A DNA stretch of 64,000 bases from Sodaliphilus pleomorphus (GCF_009676955.1 NZ_CP045696.1:2933001-2997000); one strand, 5' to 3'; numbered from the stretch's first letter, positions 26,646-36,157 are shown. Made by a program: numbers and translations. The notes: generated by a model from the sequence alone, not told the origin.

Positions 26646-29420
26646 TTGAAATCAGGTTTCAATCACATATTATCCACACTTCTCATCATGGCGTCGATAG
26701 CTGTGCTGTGCTTTGGCCAGGCAGCTGCGCAGCATCAAGCGCAGGCCCAGTCGCGCGGTCAGGCTTCGGCCTTGCACGACCAGGGCGGCATCGCAGCAGC
26801 TGTCGACTCTATTGCCGGCGTGAAACCTGCCGACAAAAAGACATCGGTCCCGGCCGATACTGCACGCTTCAAGAAGATCAAGGTCGACCTTGACCATGCT
26901 GTCGACTTCTCGGCCAAGGACTCTATCGTGATGTACGGGCAAAACAATGCCCACATGTTTGGTTCCAGCACAGTCAACTATGGCGATGTGCAACTCACTG
27001 CCCAACAGCTCAACATGGACATGGACAAGCACGAAATCTATGCCGTGGGCGTGCCCGACACTACTGGCGAGCTGCAAGGCAACCCTGTGTTTAAGGACAA
27101 CAGCGGCGAGTATGAGTCGCGGGAGATGACCTACAACTATAAGACCCAGAAGGGACTCATCAAGAATATCGTGACCGAGCAGGGCGAGGGTTATCTCACG
27201 GGCGGCATCACCAAGAAGATGGACAACGGCGACTACTACATGCAAAACGGCAAGTACACTACTTGCGACAACCACGACCACCCGCACTTCTATTTCCAGC
27301 TCACCAAGGCCAAGGTGCGCCCCAAGAAGGACGTGGTCACAGGCCCTGCCTACATGGTGCTCGAAGACTTGCCCTTGCCCTTGGCGGTGCCATTTGGCTT
27401 CTTCCCTTTCAGCGAGAAGTACCACAGCGGCATTCTGGTGCCCACCTTCGGCGAGGACTACAACCGTGGATTTTACTTCCGCAACGGCGGCTACTACTTT
27501 GCCATCAACGACTATGTCGACCTTGCGCTCACTGGCGAAATCTACACCCGCGGTTCATGGGGACTCACAGCACAGTCCAACTACTCCAAGCGCTACAAGT
27601 ATCATGGTAGCTTCAATGCCAGCTATCTCACCACTGTCACTGGCGACAAGGGCGAGGACGACTACTCCAAGATGCACAACTTCAGCCTCACGTGGACCCA
27701 CTCGCAAGACTCCAAGGCCAACCCCAACATGACCTTCTCGGCAAGTGTCAACTTTGCCACCAGCGGCTACTCGCGCAACAATCTTGATTCTTACTACAAC
27801 AGCTCCTTTACCGAGAATACCAAGAGCAGCACGGTGAACTGGACCTACAAGATACCCGACTCGAAGTGGAGCGTGTCGGCCACCGCCAGCATCGCCCAGC
27901 GCTCGGCCGACTCCACGCTGTCGGTCTCCTTTCCCAACTTCACTGTCACCCTCTCGCAGACGGCTCCATTCAAGCGCAAGCATGCCGTGGGCAACGAGCG
28001 GTGGTATGAGAAAATCAAGCTTTCCTACACAGGTCGCTTCCAGAACTCGCTCACTGCCAAGGAAAACGAGTTCTTCCACAAGAGCCTGGTGAAGGACTGG
28101 CGCAACGCCGTGTCGCACAGCATCCCCGTCTCGGCCACCTTCAATGTGTTTAAGTACTTCAACCTCACGCCCTCGATCACGATGAACGACCGCATGTATA
28201 CCAGCAAGATACGCCAGCAGTGGGATCCCAATGCCAGCGCGGTAGTGCGTGACACCTCCTATAACTTCTACAACGTGTTCGACTTCAACATGTCGCTGGG
28301 CTTGAGTACAAAAATATATGGTTTCTTCAAGCCCCTGAAGTTTTTGGGCGACAAGGTGCAGATGATACGCCACGTCATCACTCCCACCATCACTTTCTCG
28401 GCTTCGCCCGACTTCAGCACTCGCTTTTGGGGCTACTACGGCCACTATAGCTATACCGATGCCTCAGGCAGCGAGCGAACGGTGAAATACCCCTACTTCA
28501 GCAACGGGCTCTATGGCTATCCGGGTTCGGGCAAAACTGGCATGGTGAGCTTCAACTTTGCCAACAACTTGGAAATGAAGGTCAAGAGCGACCAGGACAG
28601 CACAGGTTTCAAGAAGGTGTCGCTCATCGAGAATCTCACCTTGAGCCAGAGCTACAACTTTGCTGCCGACTCGCTGCGCTGGAGCAACCTTTCCACATCC
28701 ATCCTGCTGCGTCTCACTAAGGGTTTCAACCTCAATCTGAGCGCCACGTGGGACGTTTACAAGTATGCCCTCAACGAGGCGGGCACCCCGGTGCGTGTCA
28801 ACAAGCTGCGACTGCTGCACGGCGGTGGCTGGGGCCGACTGGCAAGCACAGGCACCTCATTCTCCTACACGCTCAACAACAGCACGTTCAAAAAACTGTT
28901 TGGCCGCGGCAAAAAGGACGACGACGACAACAAGAAGAAGCAGCAGGAAGACGAACACAAGGATTTCTCGCGCGGATCGGAAGACGACGGCAAGCCCGAC
29001 GACCCCCGCAAGGAGCAAGACAACACCATCGCCCTGCGCCCCGATGGCTACATGCAGTGGGATTGCCCGTGGAGCCTCACCTTCAACTACTCGCTCACCT
29101 ATGGCTATGGCTCGTTCAACTACAAGAAACTTGAGTATAATGGCCGATGGACGCAAAACTTGAGCATGAACGGCAATATCAAGCCCACCAAGAACTGGAA
29201 CTTCTCGTTCTCGGCCAGCTACAACTTCGATCAGCACAAGATTGCCTACATGAATTGCTCGGTCACACGCGAGATGCACTGCTTCACGATGAGCGCCAGT
29301 TTCGTGCCCGTGGGCCCCTACAAGAGCTACAGCTTCCACATTGCGGTCAAGTCGTCGATTTTGAGCGATGTCAAGTACGACAAGCACTCGAGCTACAGCA
29401 ACGGCGTGCAATGGTATTGA
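26646..29420 (+). CDS. lptD: LPS-assembly outer-membrane protein LptD (Bacteroidota type)
   Basis: About 924 residues. The protein has a signal peptide, an OstA/LptA-like N-terminal domain (DSIVMYGQNNAHMFGSSTVNYGD, then LTAQQLNMDMDKHEIYAVG) and a long beta-barrel rich in alternating aromatic/polar strands with LPVPFGFFPFSEKYHSGIL-like PF segments (PFGFFPF). A low-complexity Asp/Lys loop sits near residue 770. It inserts LPS into the outer leaflet. The start is uncertain: the first ATG (26607) lies upstream of a -7 box at 26612, so the TTG at 26646, which gives a lysine plus hydrophobic signal peptide, is preferred. The ATG at 26688 is the third option. Confidence 0.9.
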   Translation: MKSGFNHILSTLLIMASIAVLCFGQAAAQHQAQAQSRGQASALHDQGGIAAAVDSIAGVKPADKKTSVPADTARFKKIKVDLDHAVDFSAKDSIVMYGQNNAHMFGSSTVNYGDVQLTAQQLNMDMDKHEIYAVGVPDTTGELQGNPVFKDNSGEYESREMTYNYKTQKGLIKNIVTEQGEGYLTGGITKKMDNGDYYMQNGKYTTCDNHDHPHFYFQLTKAKVRPKKDVVTGPAYMVLEDLPLPLAVPFGFFPFSEKYHSGILVPTFGEDYNRGFYFRNGGYYFAINDYVDLALTGEIYTRGSWGLTAQSNYSKRYKYHGSFNASYLTTVTGDKGEDDYSKMHNFSLTWTHSQDSKANPNMTFSASVNFATSGYSRNNLDSYYNSSFTENTKSSTVNWTYKIPDSKWSVSATASIAQRSADSTLSVSFPNFTVTLSQTAPFKRKHAVGNERWYEKIKLSYTGRFQNSLTAKENEFFHKSLVKDWRNAVSHSIPVSATFNVFKYFNLTPSITMNDRMYTSKIRQQWDPNASAVVRDTSYNFYNVFDFNMSLGLSTKIYGFFKPLKFLGDKVQMIRHVITPTITFSASPDFSTRFWGYYGHYSYTDASGSERTVKYPYFSNGLYGYPGSGKTGMVSFNFANNLEMKVKSDQDSTGFKKVSLIENLTLSQSYNFAADSLRWSNLSTSILLRLTKGFNLNLSATWDVYKYALNEAGTPVRVNKLRLLHGGGWGRLASTGTSFSYTLNNSTFKKLFGRGKKDDDDNKKKQQEDEHKDFSRGSEDDGKPDDPRKEQDNTIALRPDGYMQWDCPWSLTFNYSLTYGYGSFNYKKLEYNGRWTQNLSMNGNIKPTKNWNFSFSASYNFDQHKIAYMNCSVTREMHCFTMSASFVPVGPYKSYSFHIAVKSSILSDVKYDKHSSYSNGVQWY

Positions 29421-29493
29421 CGCCATATATATATTTACACACACGCAATAATACGTCCCTTTATACACGTTTTTATAGCACATTTATAGCATA

Positions 29494-30132
29494 ATGCGAT
29501 TTTTTTTCATCTTGGTCACCTTGTTGCTGGCGCTGGAGCTGCCAGCACAGCATGCAGTGCCGCTACACAGCCTCAACGATGGCGACCTGCTCTTTGTGGT
29601 CACGCCGCAGGGCAATGCTATCACTCAGGTCACCCAGGGTGTGCAGCAGCTGCCCGTCGACCATGTGGCCATCTTTCACTGGCGCACGACCGACAGCATT
29701 GCCACTGTGGTCCAGGCCATAGGCAAGGGCGTGGTGATGGAGCCTCTCGACTCCCTTTACAGCGAATCGGGCCCCGGGTCGTTTCTGCTTGTGGGCAGGT
29801 TGAATTGCGACTTCGACACCACGGCCTCCATAACCCGGGCCATGACCTTCCTGGGCTGCCCCTACGATTACTACTACGAGCCTGGCGACAGCGCCATCTA
29901 TTGCAGCGAGCTGGTGCTCAAGAGCTATGTGGGGCATAGCGGCAATTTCATTTTTTCGCCCATTCCCATGACATTTCGCGACAGCAGCGGCGCTGTGCCC
30001 GAGTATTGGACCCGCCACTATGCCAAGCGTGGCCTCAAGGTGCCCGAGGGCGAGCCGGGCTCCAATCCCGGCGACCTGTCGCGTCGTCCCTGCGTGAGCC
30101 TGTTGGGCCGCCTCGACCCGCTGAGCAAGTAG
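29494..30132 (+). CDS. YiiX/YebB-like NlpC/P60-family cysteine hydrolase
   Basis: 212 residues with an N-terminal signal peptide (about 1-18). The body matches the permuted NlpC/P60 group: GDLLFVV at the start, the catalytic His in PVDHVAIFHW (H57) and the Cys in AIYCSELVLKSY (C137). Related enzymes act on peptidoglycan peptides or lipid amides. It follows lptD by 73 bases and may be read from the same transcript. Substrate unknown. Confidence 0.82.
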   Translation: MRFFFILVTLLLALELPAQHAVPLHSLNDGDLLFVVTPQGNAITQVTQGVQQLPVDHVAIFHWRTTDSIATVVQAIGKGVVMEPLDSLYSESGPGSFLLVGRLNCDFDTTASITRAMTFLGCPYDYYYEPGDSAIYCSELVLKSYVGHSGNFIFSPIPMTFRDSSGAVPEYWTRHYAKRGLKVPEGEPGSNPGDLSRRPCVSLLGRLDPLSK

Positions 30133-30193
30133 GGCAGGGTGTGGCTTTTTGCACCCAGAGACGGCTGGCATTTGAAATTTTAAACGACAGAAT

Positions 30194-30224
30194 TTTGCAA
30201 AGTCCCAGTTTTTCACTACCTTTG
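30194..30224 (+). promoter_or_regulatory. promoter of rpsO
   Basis: TTTG (30194-30197), 19 bases, then TACCTTTG (30217-30224): a complete Bacteroidota -33/-7 pair, 42 bases before the rpsO ATG. Confidence 0.75.
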
Positions 30225-30266
30225 TGCCGCTTTTAGTAACAACACATTAATAATTTTTTTACAAGA

Positions 30267-30542
30267 ATGTACTTAGATTCAGAGAAGAAGAAAGAGATCT
30301 TCGGCAATTACGGTAAAAGCAATACTGATACTGGCTCGCCCGAGAGCCAGATTGCATTATTCTCGGTCCGTATCGCCCACTTGACCGAACACTTGAAGGT
30401 CAACAAAAAAGATCATACGACTCAACGTGCACTGAAGATGCTGGTAGGTAAGCGTCGCCGCTTGCTCGATTATCTCATCCGCAAGGACATCAACCGTTAT
30501 CGCGCCATCATCGCCCGCAAGGAGCTTGGTATCCGCAAGTAA
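30267..30542 (+). CDS. rpsO: 30S ribosomal protein S15
   Basis: S15, 91 residues, a primary binder of the 16S central domain. Conserved residues include TGSPESQIALFSVRIAHLTEHL, KDHTTQRALKMLVGKRRRLLDYL and the C-terminal IARKELGIRK. It stands alone between a full promoter and a strong terminator. Confidence 0.98.
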   Translation: MYLDSEKKKEIFGNYGKSNTDTGSPESQIALFSVRIAHLTEHLKVNKKDHTTQRALKMLVGKRRRLLDYLIRKDINRYRAIIARKELGIRK

Positions 30543-30614
30543 AAACGGGCTCTTGTGTAAATGATGCACTATCGACGAGGATTTTCTCTTTTGTAAAGAC
30601 ACAACCCATCGAGA

Positions 30615-30648
30615 ACAGCGACAATTCACGCATTGTCGCTGTTTTTTT
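30615..30648 (+). terminator. intrinsic terminator of rpsO
   Basis: ACAGCGACAAT pairs perfectly over 11 bases with ATTGTCGCTGT across a 6-base loop, followed by a T run. Confidence 0.93.
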
Positions 30649-30814
30649 GTGACTATGCTAATCAGATTAAAATAGGGTTCAACTTTGCCTTGCTGTTCTA
30701 CAAGCTTGAATTTTGTGCCCGAGGACAACAGTTGCAACCCCAAGGCGGGCTTTCGGTGATGCCTTTGTTACAATATAGAGGCAGGTGAATCGATGTCAGG
30801 TCAACATTAAATGC

Positions 30815-30822
30815 TAACTTTG
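30815..30822 (+). promoter_or_regulatory. promoter -7 box of manA
   Basis: TAACTTTG, a perfect TAnnTTTG match, about 70 bases before the manA ATG. Confidence 0.6.
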
Positions 30823-30893
30823 TACTTGGGCAGTGAGCTGACAATTGAGTGACGGGCAGTCGTGAGCATTGCACACATATATTTAAATTTACA

Positions 30894-31871
30894 ATGAAAA
30901 AGAATATAAAGCCATTTAAGTTCAAGCCTTATCTCAAGACCGTGTTGTGGGGCGGCGAGCGCATTGCCCCTTTCAAGGGCATTGATACCGACTTGCACAA
31001 CATAGGCGAGAGTTGGGAAATCTCGGGCGTTGAGGGCCACATTTCGGTTGTGGCCGAAGGTCCCGACCAGGGAAAGTCGCTTGTCGACCTCATCGACTGT
31101 TACGGTCCCGACCTTGTGGGCGAGAAGGTGTACAAGCACTATGGCCGCAAGTTCCCGCTGCTCATCAAGATTATCGATGCCCAGCGCGACCTGAGTGTGC
31201 AGGTTCACCCTGGCGACGAGCTGGCCATGCAACGTCACCACAGCCTGGGCAAGACCGAGATGTGGTATGTGATCGACGCCAAGCCAGGTGCGGTCATTCA
31301 CGCTGGCCTCTCGCAGCCGCTCACTCCCGAAATTTATGAAAAACGTGTGGCCGAGAAGTCGATAATGGACGTCGTGGCCCACCACGAGTCGCACGCTGGC
31401 GACGTGTATGTGCTTCCTGCAGGGCGCATCCATGCCATAGGGGCTGGCAACCTGCTGGCCGAGATACAGGAAACGAGCGACATCACCTATCGGGTTTACG
31501 ACTTTGACCGTCGCGACAAGGACGGCAACTTGCGCCAGTTGCACACCGAGCAGGCTCGTGATGCCATCGACTATACCGTCTACGACAGCTACTGCACGCC
31601 CTACGACCGCCAGGCACGCGGGCTTGTCGACCTGGTCGACTGCCCCTATTTCAATGTAAAACGCCTCATGGTCGACGGTTGCATCAACATGGCGCTGCCT
31701 CAGCCTCACTCTTTTGTCATTCTCATGTGTATCGACGGCGCTGCGACGGCTACCGATTTCTATGGCAATGTCACTACCATGCGTCGTGGCGAGACTGTGC
31801 TTGTGCCCGCTCTTGCCTCTATGCTCGCGCTTGAAGGCACAGCCACGCTGCTCACCATTCAAGTCGACTGA
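30894..31871 (+). CDS. manA: mannose-6-phosphate isomerase
   Basis: 325 residues from the ATG at 30894 (the frame also opens at a GTG upstream). Type I cupin isomerase of the short Bacillus-like form, converting mannose-6-P and fructose-6-P. The zinc site is visible: Gln/His in LSVQVHPGDELA, Glu in GKTEMWYVIDA and His in PAGRIHAIGAG. It supplies GDP-mannose precursors. It is monocistronic and faces bcp across a shared terminator. Confidence 0.95.
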   Translation: MKKNIKPFKFKPYLKTVLWGGERIAPFKGIDTDLHNIGESWEISGVEGHISVVAEGPDQGKSLVDLIDCYGPDLVGEKVYKHYGRKFPLLIKIIDAQRDLSVQVHPGDELAMQRHHSLGKTEMWYVIDAKPGAVIHAGLSQPLTPEIYEKRVAEKSIMDVVAHHESHAGDVYVLPAGRIHAIGAGNLLAEIQETSDITYRVYDFDRRDKDGNLRQLHTEQARDAIDYTVYDSYCTPYDRQARGLVDLVDCPYFNVKRLMVDGCINMALPQPHSFVILMCIDGAATATDFYGNVTTMRRGETVLVPALASMLALEGTATLLTIQVD

Positions 31872-32096
31872 AAGTGCCATCATTCATGATTAAGCCTAAT
31901 CCATTGCTCAGCAGCCGTGTGGGCCTTTGGCCCGACAAGCCCGCGACAAGCCCGCAGCAGCGAGCTGCCACTCGTGCCAAGACCGCTGTGGCGCGCGTGG
32001 CGCAAGCGGCCAGGCTGCAACAAGCGAAACACTCCACACGCGGCAATGCCAAGTAAGGCGGCAGCACATGTGCATGTGCGTGTTTTCACCTCAAGA
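31872..32096. other. manA-bcp spacer, no supported gene
   Basis: A 56-codon frame from the ATG at 31886 encodes an Ala/Arg/Gln-rich basic peptide, but it has no recognisable domain or promoter and lies between convergent genes. I do not call it. Confidence 0.4.
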
Positions 32097-32133
32097 AAAG
32101 GTCACCCTCTGGTTTTACCCTGGGGTGACCTTT
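32097..32133. terminator. bidirectional terminator between manA and bcp
   Basis: AAAGGTCACCC pairs with GGGTGACCTTT (11 bp, 15-base loop) between convergent genes. Both flanks are moderately A/T-rich, so it could serve both strands. Confidence 0.75.
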
Positions 32134-32162
32134 GTCTTCATTAAAAATATGTTTTGGCCCGT

Positions 32163-32609
32163 TTACAGGTTGAGTATCTGGTTGGCTGCGTCTTTGGTCT
32201 GCACTTTCTTGATGATTTGGGTCACTGTGCCGTCTTCGTCAACAAGAAAAGTGGTGCGCACCGTTCCCATGCTCACCTTGCCGTAGAGTTTCTTCTCTCG
32301 CCACACTCCGAAGGCCTTGTTCAGCGTGAGGTCTTCGTCGGCAATGAGCGTGAAGGGCAGGTTGTGCTTGGCAGCAAACTTCTGGTGGCTGGCCGCCGAG
32401 TCCTTGCTCACGCCTATCACCTCGTAGCCGGCCTTCTTCAATGCGCCGTAGCCCTCGCTCAGACTGCAGGCCTCGGCAGTGCACCCCGGGGTGTTGTCTT
32501 TGGGGTAAAAGTAAATCACGAGTTTCTTGCCGGCATAGTCGCTGGCTTTCACCTCACGGCCACTTGCATCGTGGCCCAGCACTTCGGGTATTTTGTCGCC
32601 TATTTCCAT
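32163..32609 (-). CDS. bcp: thioredoxin-dependent thiol peroxidase (Bcp/PrxQ)
   Basis: 148 residues of the atypical two-Cys peroxiredoxin Q group. The peroxidatic Cys lies in DNTPGCTAEACSLSE, with the second Cys five residues later as the resolving one. It reduces hydroperoxides with electrons from thioredoxin. It is monocistronic with a TAAATTTG promoter box about 40 bases upstream. Confidence 0.95.
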   Translation of the reverse strand: MEIGDKIPEVLGHDASGREVKASDYAGKKLVIYFYPKDNTPGCTAEACSLSEGYGALKKAGYEVIGVSKDSAASHQKFAAKHNLPFTLIADEDLTLNKAFGVWREKKLYGKVSMGTVRTTFLVDEDGTVTQIIKKVQTKDAANQILNL

Positions 32610-32648
32610 GTTTCAATGTGTGTATTTAAAGTAAAACAATCATTTCTA

Positions 32649-32656
32649 CAAATTTA
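32649..32656 (-). promoter_or_regulatory. promoter -7 box of bcp
   Basis: TAAATTTG on the minus strand, a perfect TAnnTTTG match, 40 bases before the bcp start. Confidence 0.55.
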
Positions 32657-32759
32657 CAACTTTTTTTTGAGGAAAGAAGAAAAATTGTGCATCTTGCTTC
32701 GATATCCTTTTTTTTTTAAAAACAATTGCACCATTGTTTCGGCTTTCTTCATGTTTTTG

Positions 32760-32767
32760 TATTTTTG
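32760..32767 (+). promoter_or_regulatory. promoter -7 box of the BspA-like gene
   Basis: TATTTTTG, a TAnnTTTG match, about 110 bases before the ATG at 32878. Confidence 0.5.
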
Positions 32768-32877
32768 CAGTCGGTAAATCTCGAGAAGAAAATACACTTT
32801 TTTCTACAACTTTTTTGTATTGAGTGCAGGAAACCGATGTATTACTACTCTATTATTCATCTTATAAAAATCAATCA

Positions 32878-35076
32878 ATGAGAAAAATCCTTGTTACCGC
32901 ATTCATGATTTTTACCGCATTATTCATGAGTGCCCAAGTGCAGAAGAACATCGTGGTTGAGACTCCAGGCACGCTTGCCGACTTGCTGGGCGACGATGCC
33001 TCGACAGTCACTCAACTCACCGTCGGTGGAAAATTGAACAGCAAAGACTTCAATGTGTTTGCCAAGACCACATCGTTACAGGACCTGGACATGCACGGGG
33101 TGTCGATTGTCGATGTCAACGGTGCCGAAACCGGGGCAATACCCGACTATGCATTCTACAAGAGCCCCGCGCTCAAGCGTGTGGTCATGCCGAGCACACT
33201 CAAGAGCGTGGGAAACAGTGCTTTCTACAAGTGCACGCTTCTGGAGGAGGTCGTTTTCTCCGATGGCCTCACCAAGATTGGGAAGTCGGCCTTCATGAGC
33301 GACTACGTGCTCAATAGAGTCAACCTCCCGCAGTCGGTTGAGAAAATTCTTGATAGGGCTTTCTACAAGACAGCTCTCTCGGGCACCTTTGTCACGCCCG
33401 ACTCGTTGACCACTATAGGCACCACGGCATTCTACGACACGCAACTCGAGCAGGTGAGACTGGGCGAGAAGGTCTCGGCTGTGGGCGAGGCTGCATTTGG
33501 CGGTTGCCTCAAGCTCTCTGGCTTCGAGGTGGCTGCCGGCAACAAGTGCTACAAGGCTGTCGACGGCGTGCTTTATGACATTGCCGACACGCTGCTGCTG
33601 GCCTATCCGCAAGCCGATGCGCGCACAAGCTACTCGCTGCCCAAGACGGTGAAGAGCATTGCCATGTCGGCCTTTGATTGCGCTGCCAAGCTCGAGGAGC
33701 TTCACATCAACGAGGGAGTGGCTGTCATGCCCGTGAGCATGTGCTATGGCGACACGGTGTTGAAAAAAATCTACATGCCCTCTACTACCAAGCTGCTCAA
33801 GGCCGGCGCTCTCGACAACTGCAAGCAGCTGGCCGAGCTCCACATTCGTGCCGTCGACCCGCCCGAGGTGGAGACCGGTGCCTTCGGCGTGATGTTCCGC
33901 AACTACAAGATGAACCTGTATGTGCCCAAGGGCAGCAAGTCTAAATATGAAAACGCTTCGGGCTGGAGCGACTCGTTCCTTTCTATCAACGAGGAAGATG
34001 CTCCTGCCGAGCCCGTGTATCGCGTGCTCATGACCACAAGCCATGCCATAGGCGAGTACATAGGCCTGAGCATGCAGACTGGAGGCGAGGATGTGGAAGT
34101 GACAGGGGCCGAGTATGACTCGCCTGGCTACTTCAAGGTGACTTCCCAAAATATTGAAATCAAGGGCAAGATCACCCGGCTCGACTGCTCGTCCGATCAG
34201 CTTACCCTGCTTGATGTCACGCAAGAGCCTGCACTCGTCGAACTCTATTGCGACGACAACAAGCTCGACACGCTCAAGCTGGGCAACTTGCCGGCTCTCA
34301 CTCGCCTGTACTGCGGCGGCAACCAGCTCTCGAGTATCGACCTCTCGCAGCTGCCCAGCCTGCAGGACTTCAGCTGCTGGGGCAACAACCTCACGGCTCT
34401 TGGACTGAATGGCAACCCGGCCATGACATCGCTCATATGCCGCGACAACAAGCTGCAAGGCACACTCGACCTGTCGAGCAATCCTAAAATCAACCAGGTG
34501 AACTGCTACAACAACGCCCTCACATTTATTAAACTGGCTCCCAACACCGAGCTCAAGCACATCGAGCTCGAGCGCAACAACATCAACGGCGACAACATGA
34601 CCCGCTTCATGACGTCGCTCCCCACCTATGTGGCCTTCCCGGCCGACGAGTGGGACGACTATGGCGGCTTGAACCTGCAAGGCCTTTATGTGACCGAAAT
34701 CGACCAGACCTACGAGAAAAACGTGGCCTTCGATACCGATGTCAATATCGCCAAGGGCAAGGGCTGGCCAGTGTATGCCATCAACATCGACGATTACGGT
34801 ATGACCAAGCCCACAGCCTATGATGGAATACCCACAACTGGTATCACCAGCCTCGATCGCGGCCAGGCTGTGCTGCACGTGGCCACAAGCGGCTCGCAAG
34901 CCCTTGTCACAGGCCTTTCGGCTGGCGACATTGTGCGCCTCTACGACCTGCAGGGACGCTCGGTCGTGGTGCTCACGGCCCAGGGCGAGAGCCTCGACAT
35001 CGACCTCGGCGGTGTGGCTCGTGGCGTGTATGTGCTGAAGACCAAACAAGGCTCCTGCAAGATCGACGTGAAGTAG
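32878..35076 (+). CDS. BspA-like leucine-rich repeat surface protein with sorting-type C-terminus
   Basis: 732 residues from the ATG at 32878, which opens a signal peptide (RKILVTAFMIFTALFMSAQ). Residues about 80-360 are BspA/LRR_5 repeats of the form IPDYAFYKSPALKRVVMPSTL. Residues about 434-580 are a different class of about 21-residue repeats with the pattern LxxLYCGGNQLSSIDLSQLP. The last 70 residues (IVRLYDLQGRSVVVL...GVYVLKTKQG) resemble a type IX sorting domain. It is probably exported and surface-attached, binding host or bacterial partners. The gene is flanked by its own promoter and two terminators. Confidence 0.88.
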   Translation: MRKILVTAFMIFTALFMSAQVQKNIVVETPGTLADLLGDDASTVTQLTVGGKLNSKDFNVFAKTTSLQDLDMHGVSIVDVNGAETGAIPDYAFYKSPALKRVVMPSTLKSVGNSAFYKCTLLEEVVFSDGLTKIGKSAFMSDYVLNRVNLPQSVEKILDRAFYKTALSGTFVTPDSLTTIGTTAFYDTQLEQVRLGEKVSAVGEAAFGGCLKLSGFEVAAGNKCYKAVDGVLYDIADTLLLAYPQADARTSYSLPKTVKSIAMSAFDCAAKLEELHINEGVAVMPVSMCYGDTVLKKIYMPSTTKLLKAGALDNCKQLAELHIRAVDPPEVETGAFGVMFRNYKMNLYVPKGSKSKYENASGWSDSFLSINEEDAPAEPVYRVLMTTSHAIGEYIGLSMQTGGEDVEVTGAEYDSPGYFKVTSQNIEIKGKITRLDCSSDQLTLLDVTQEPALVELYCDDNKLDTLKLGNLPALTRLYCGGNQLSSIDLSQLPSLQDFSCWGNNLTALGLNGNPAMTSLICRDNKLQGTLDLSSNPKINQVNCYNNALTFIKLAPNTELKHIELERNNINGDNMTRFMTSLPTYVAFPADEWDDYGGLNLQGLYVTEIDQTYEKNVAFDTDVNIAKGKGWPVYAINIDDYGMTKPTAYDGIPTTGITSLDRGQAVLHVATSGSQALVTGLSAGDIVRLYDLQGRSVVVLTAQGESLDIDLGGVARGVYVLKTKQGSCKIDVK

Positions 35077-35116
35077 CAACGTCACGCTCTTGTGCAGTCA
35101 CAGCCCTGTTTCCTGT

Positions 35117-35154
35117 CTCGCAGTTGCACCCCTGTGGTGCAGCTGCGAGATTTT
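35117..35154 (+). terminator. intrinsic terminator after the BspA-like gene
   Basis: CTCGCAG-T-TGCACC pairs with GGTGCA-G-CTGCGAG around a 5-base loop, followed by ATTTT. Confidence 0.85.
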
Positions 35155-35177
35155 GCTTAAGCCAGGTTGAGTTGATG

Positions 35178-35205
35178 GGCAAGGCTATGGGCCCTTGCCT
35201 TTTTT
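35178..35205 (+). terminator. second terminator-like hairpin
   Basis: GGCAAGG pairs with CCTTGCC across an 8-base loop and is followed by six T, 25 bases after the first terminator. Confidence 0.75.
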
Positions 35206-35238
35206 AGGGCATTTTGAGCCAAACTAAAAGTGCATTTT

Positions 35239-35270
35239 CTTGAAGGTGAAAGAATATTTTGTTACATTTG
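35239..35270 (+). promoter_or_regulatory. promoter of nfnAB
   Basis: CTTG (35239-35242), 20 bases, then TACATTTG (35263-35270), 33 bases before the nfnA ATG. Confidence 0.65.
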
Positions 35271-35303
35271 CGACGACTAATGAACTAATTCAAATTCTTT
35301 GAA

Positions 35304-36080
35304 ATGAACAAAGTTGTCAGTAAAGAAAAATTTTCTGAGAATGTGACCAAACTCGTGGTTGAGGCTCCTCTCATTGCCCGCGCGCGACGTGCTGGTCACT
35401 TTGTGATTGTGCGCAGTGGAGAGAATGGCGAGCGCATTCCCCTCACTATAGCCGACGCCGATCCCCAAGCTGGTACCATCACGCTCGTGATTCAGGCGGT
35501 GGGTGTCTCCACCCGCAAGCTGTGCGCCCTCGAACCAGGCGACAGCCTCACCGATGTTGTGGGCCCCTTGGGCCAAGCCACCCACATCGAGAAGTACGGA
35601 ACTGTGCTGTGCTGCGGCGGCGGCGTGGGCGTGGCCCCGTTGCTCCCCATCCTGCGTGCCATGAAAGCAGCGGGCAACCGCGTGGTGAGCGTGCTGGCAG
35701 GCCGCACCAAGGACCTCATCATTCTCGAAGACGAGGTGCGCGCCAGCAGCGACGATGTGATTATCATGACCGACGACGGCAGCTACGGCCAGAAAGGCCT
35801 TGTCACCGTGGGTGTAGAGCAAGTGATCAAGCGTGAGCATGTAGACTATTGCGTCACCATAGGCCCTGCCGTGATGATGAAATTTGTGGCTTTGCTCACC
35901 AAGAAGTACAACGTGCCCACCGAGGCCTCGCTCAATGCCATCATGGTCGACGGCACTGGCATGTGCGGCGCCTGCCGTGTCACTGTGGGCGGCAAGACGC
36001 GCTTTGTGTGTGTCGAGGGTCCTGAATTCAATGCTCACGAGGTCGACTTCGACGAGCTCATGATGCGTCTCAAGGCTTGA
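35304..36080 (+). CDS. nfnA: NADH-dependent ferredoxin:NADP+ oxidoreductase subunit alpha (NfnA/SudB type)
   Basis: 258 residues. An FAD-binding ferredoxin-reductase fold (FVIVRSGENGERIPLTIAD) precedes an NAD-binding half (CCGGGVGVAPLLPILRA). Near the C-terminus GTGMCGACRVTVGG plus a later RFVCVEG provides a [2Fe-2S] site as in dihydroorotate dehydrogenase electron-transfer subunits. With the next gene it forms the flavin-based electron-bifurcating Nfn complex. Older annotation: sulfide dehydrogenase or ferredoxin-NADP reductase subunit alpha. Confidence 0.9.
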   Translation: MNKVVSKEKFSENVTKLVVEAPLIARARRAGHFVIVRSGENGERIPLTIADADPQAGTITLVIQAVGVSTRKLCALEPGDSLTDVVGPLGQATHIEKYGTVLCCGGGVGVAPLLPILRAMKAAGNRVVSVLAGRTKDLIILEDEVRASSDDVIIMTDDGSYGQKGLVTVGVEQVIKREHVDYCVTIGPAVMMKFVALLTKKYNVPTEASLNAIMVDGTGMCGACRVTVGGKTRFVCVEGPEFNAHEVDFDELMMRLKA

Positions 36081-36157
36081 GGCGTGCGGCGCCTTCAACG
36101 TCAACGTAACTACAGCTAAACTTTTTAACATCTAAATCAATTCAACTTTGTCAAAAT

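Noticed and set aside
31886..32056. 56-codon basic ORF between manA and bcp
   Set aside because: No domain, no promoter, located between convergent genes; composition looks random.
33076..35085. 669-codon minus-strand frame opposite the BspA-like gene
   Set aside because: The plus-strand protein has clear repeats, a signal peptide, a promoter and terminators; the antisense frame has none of these.
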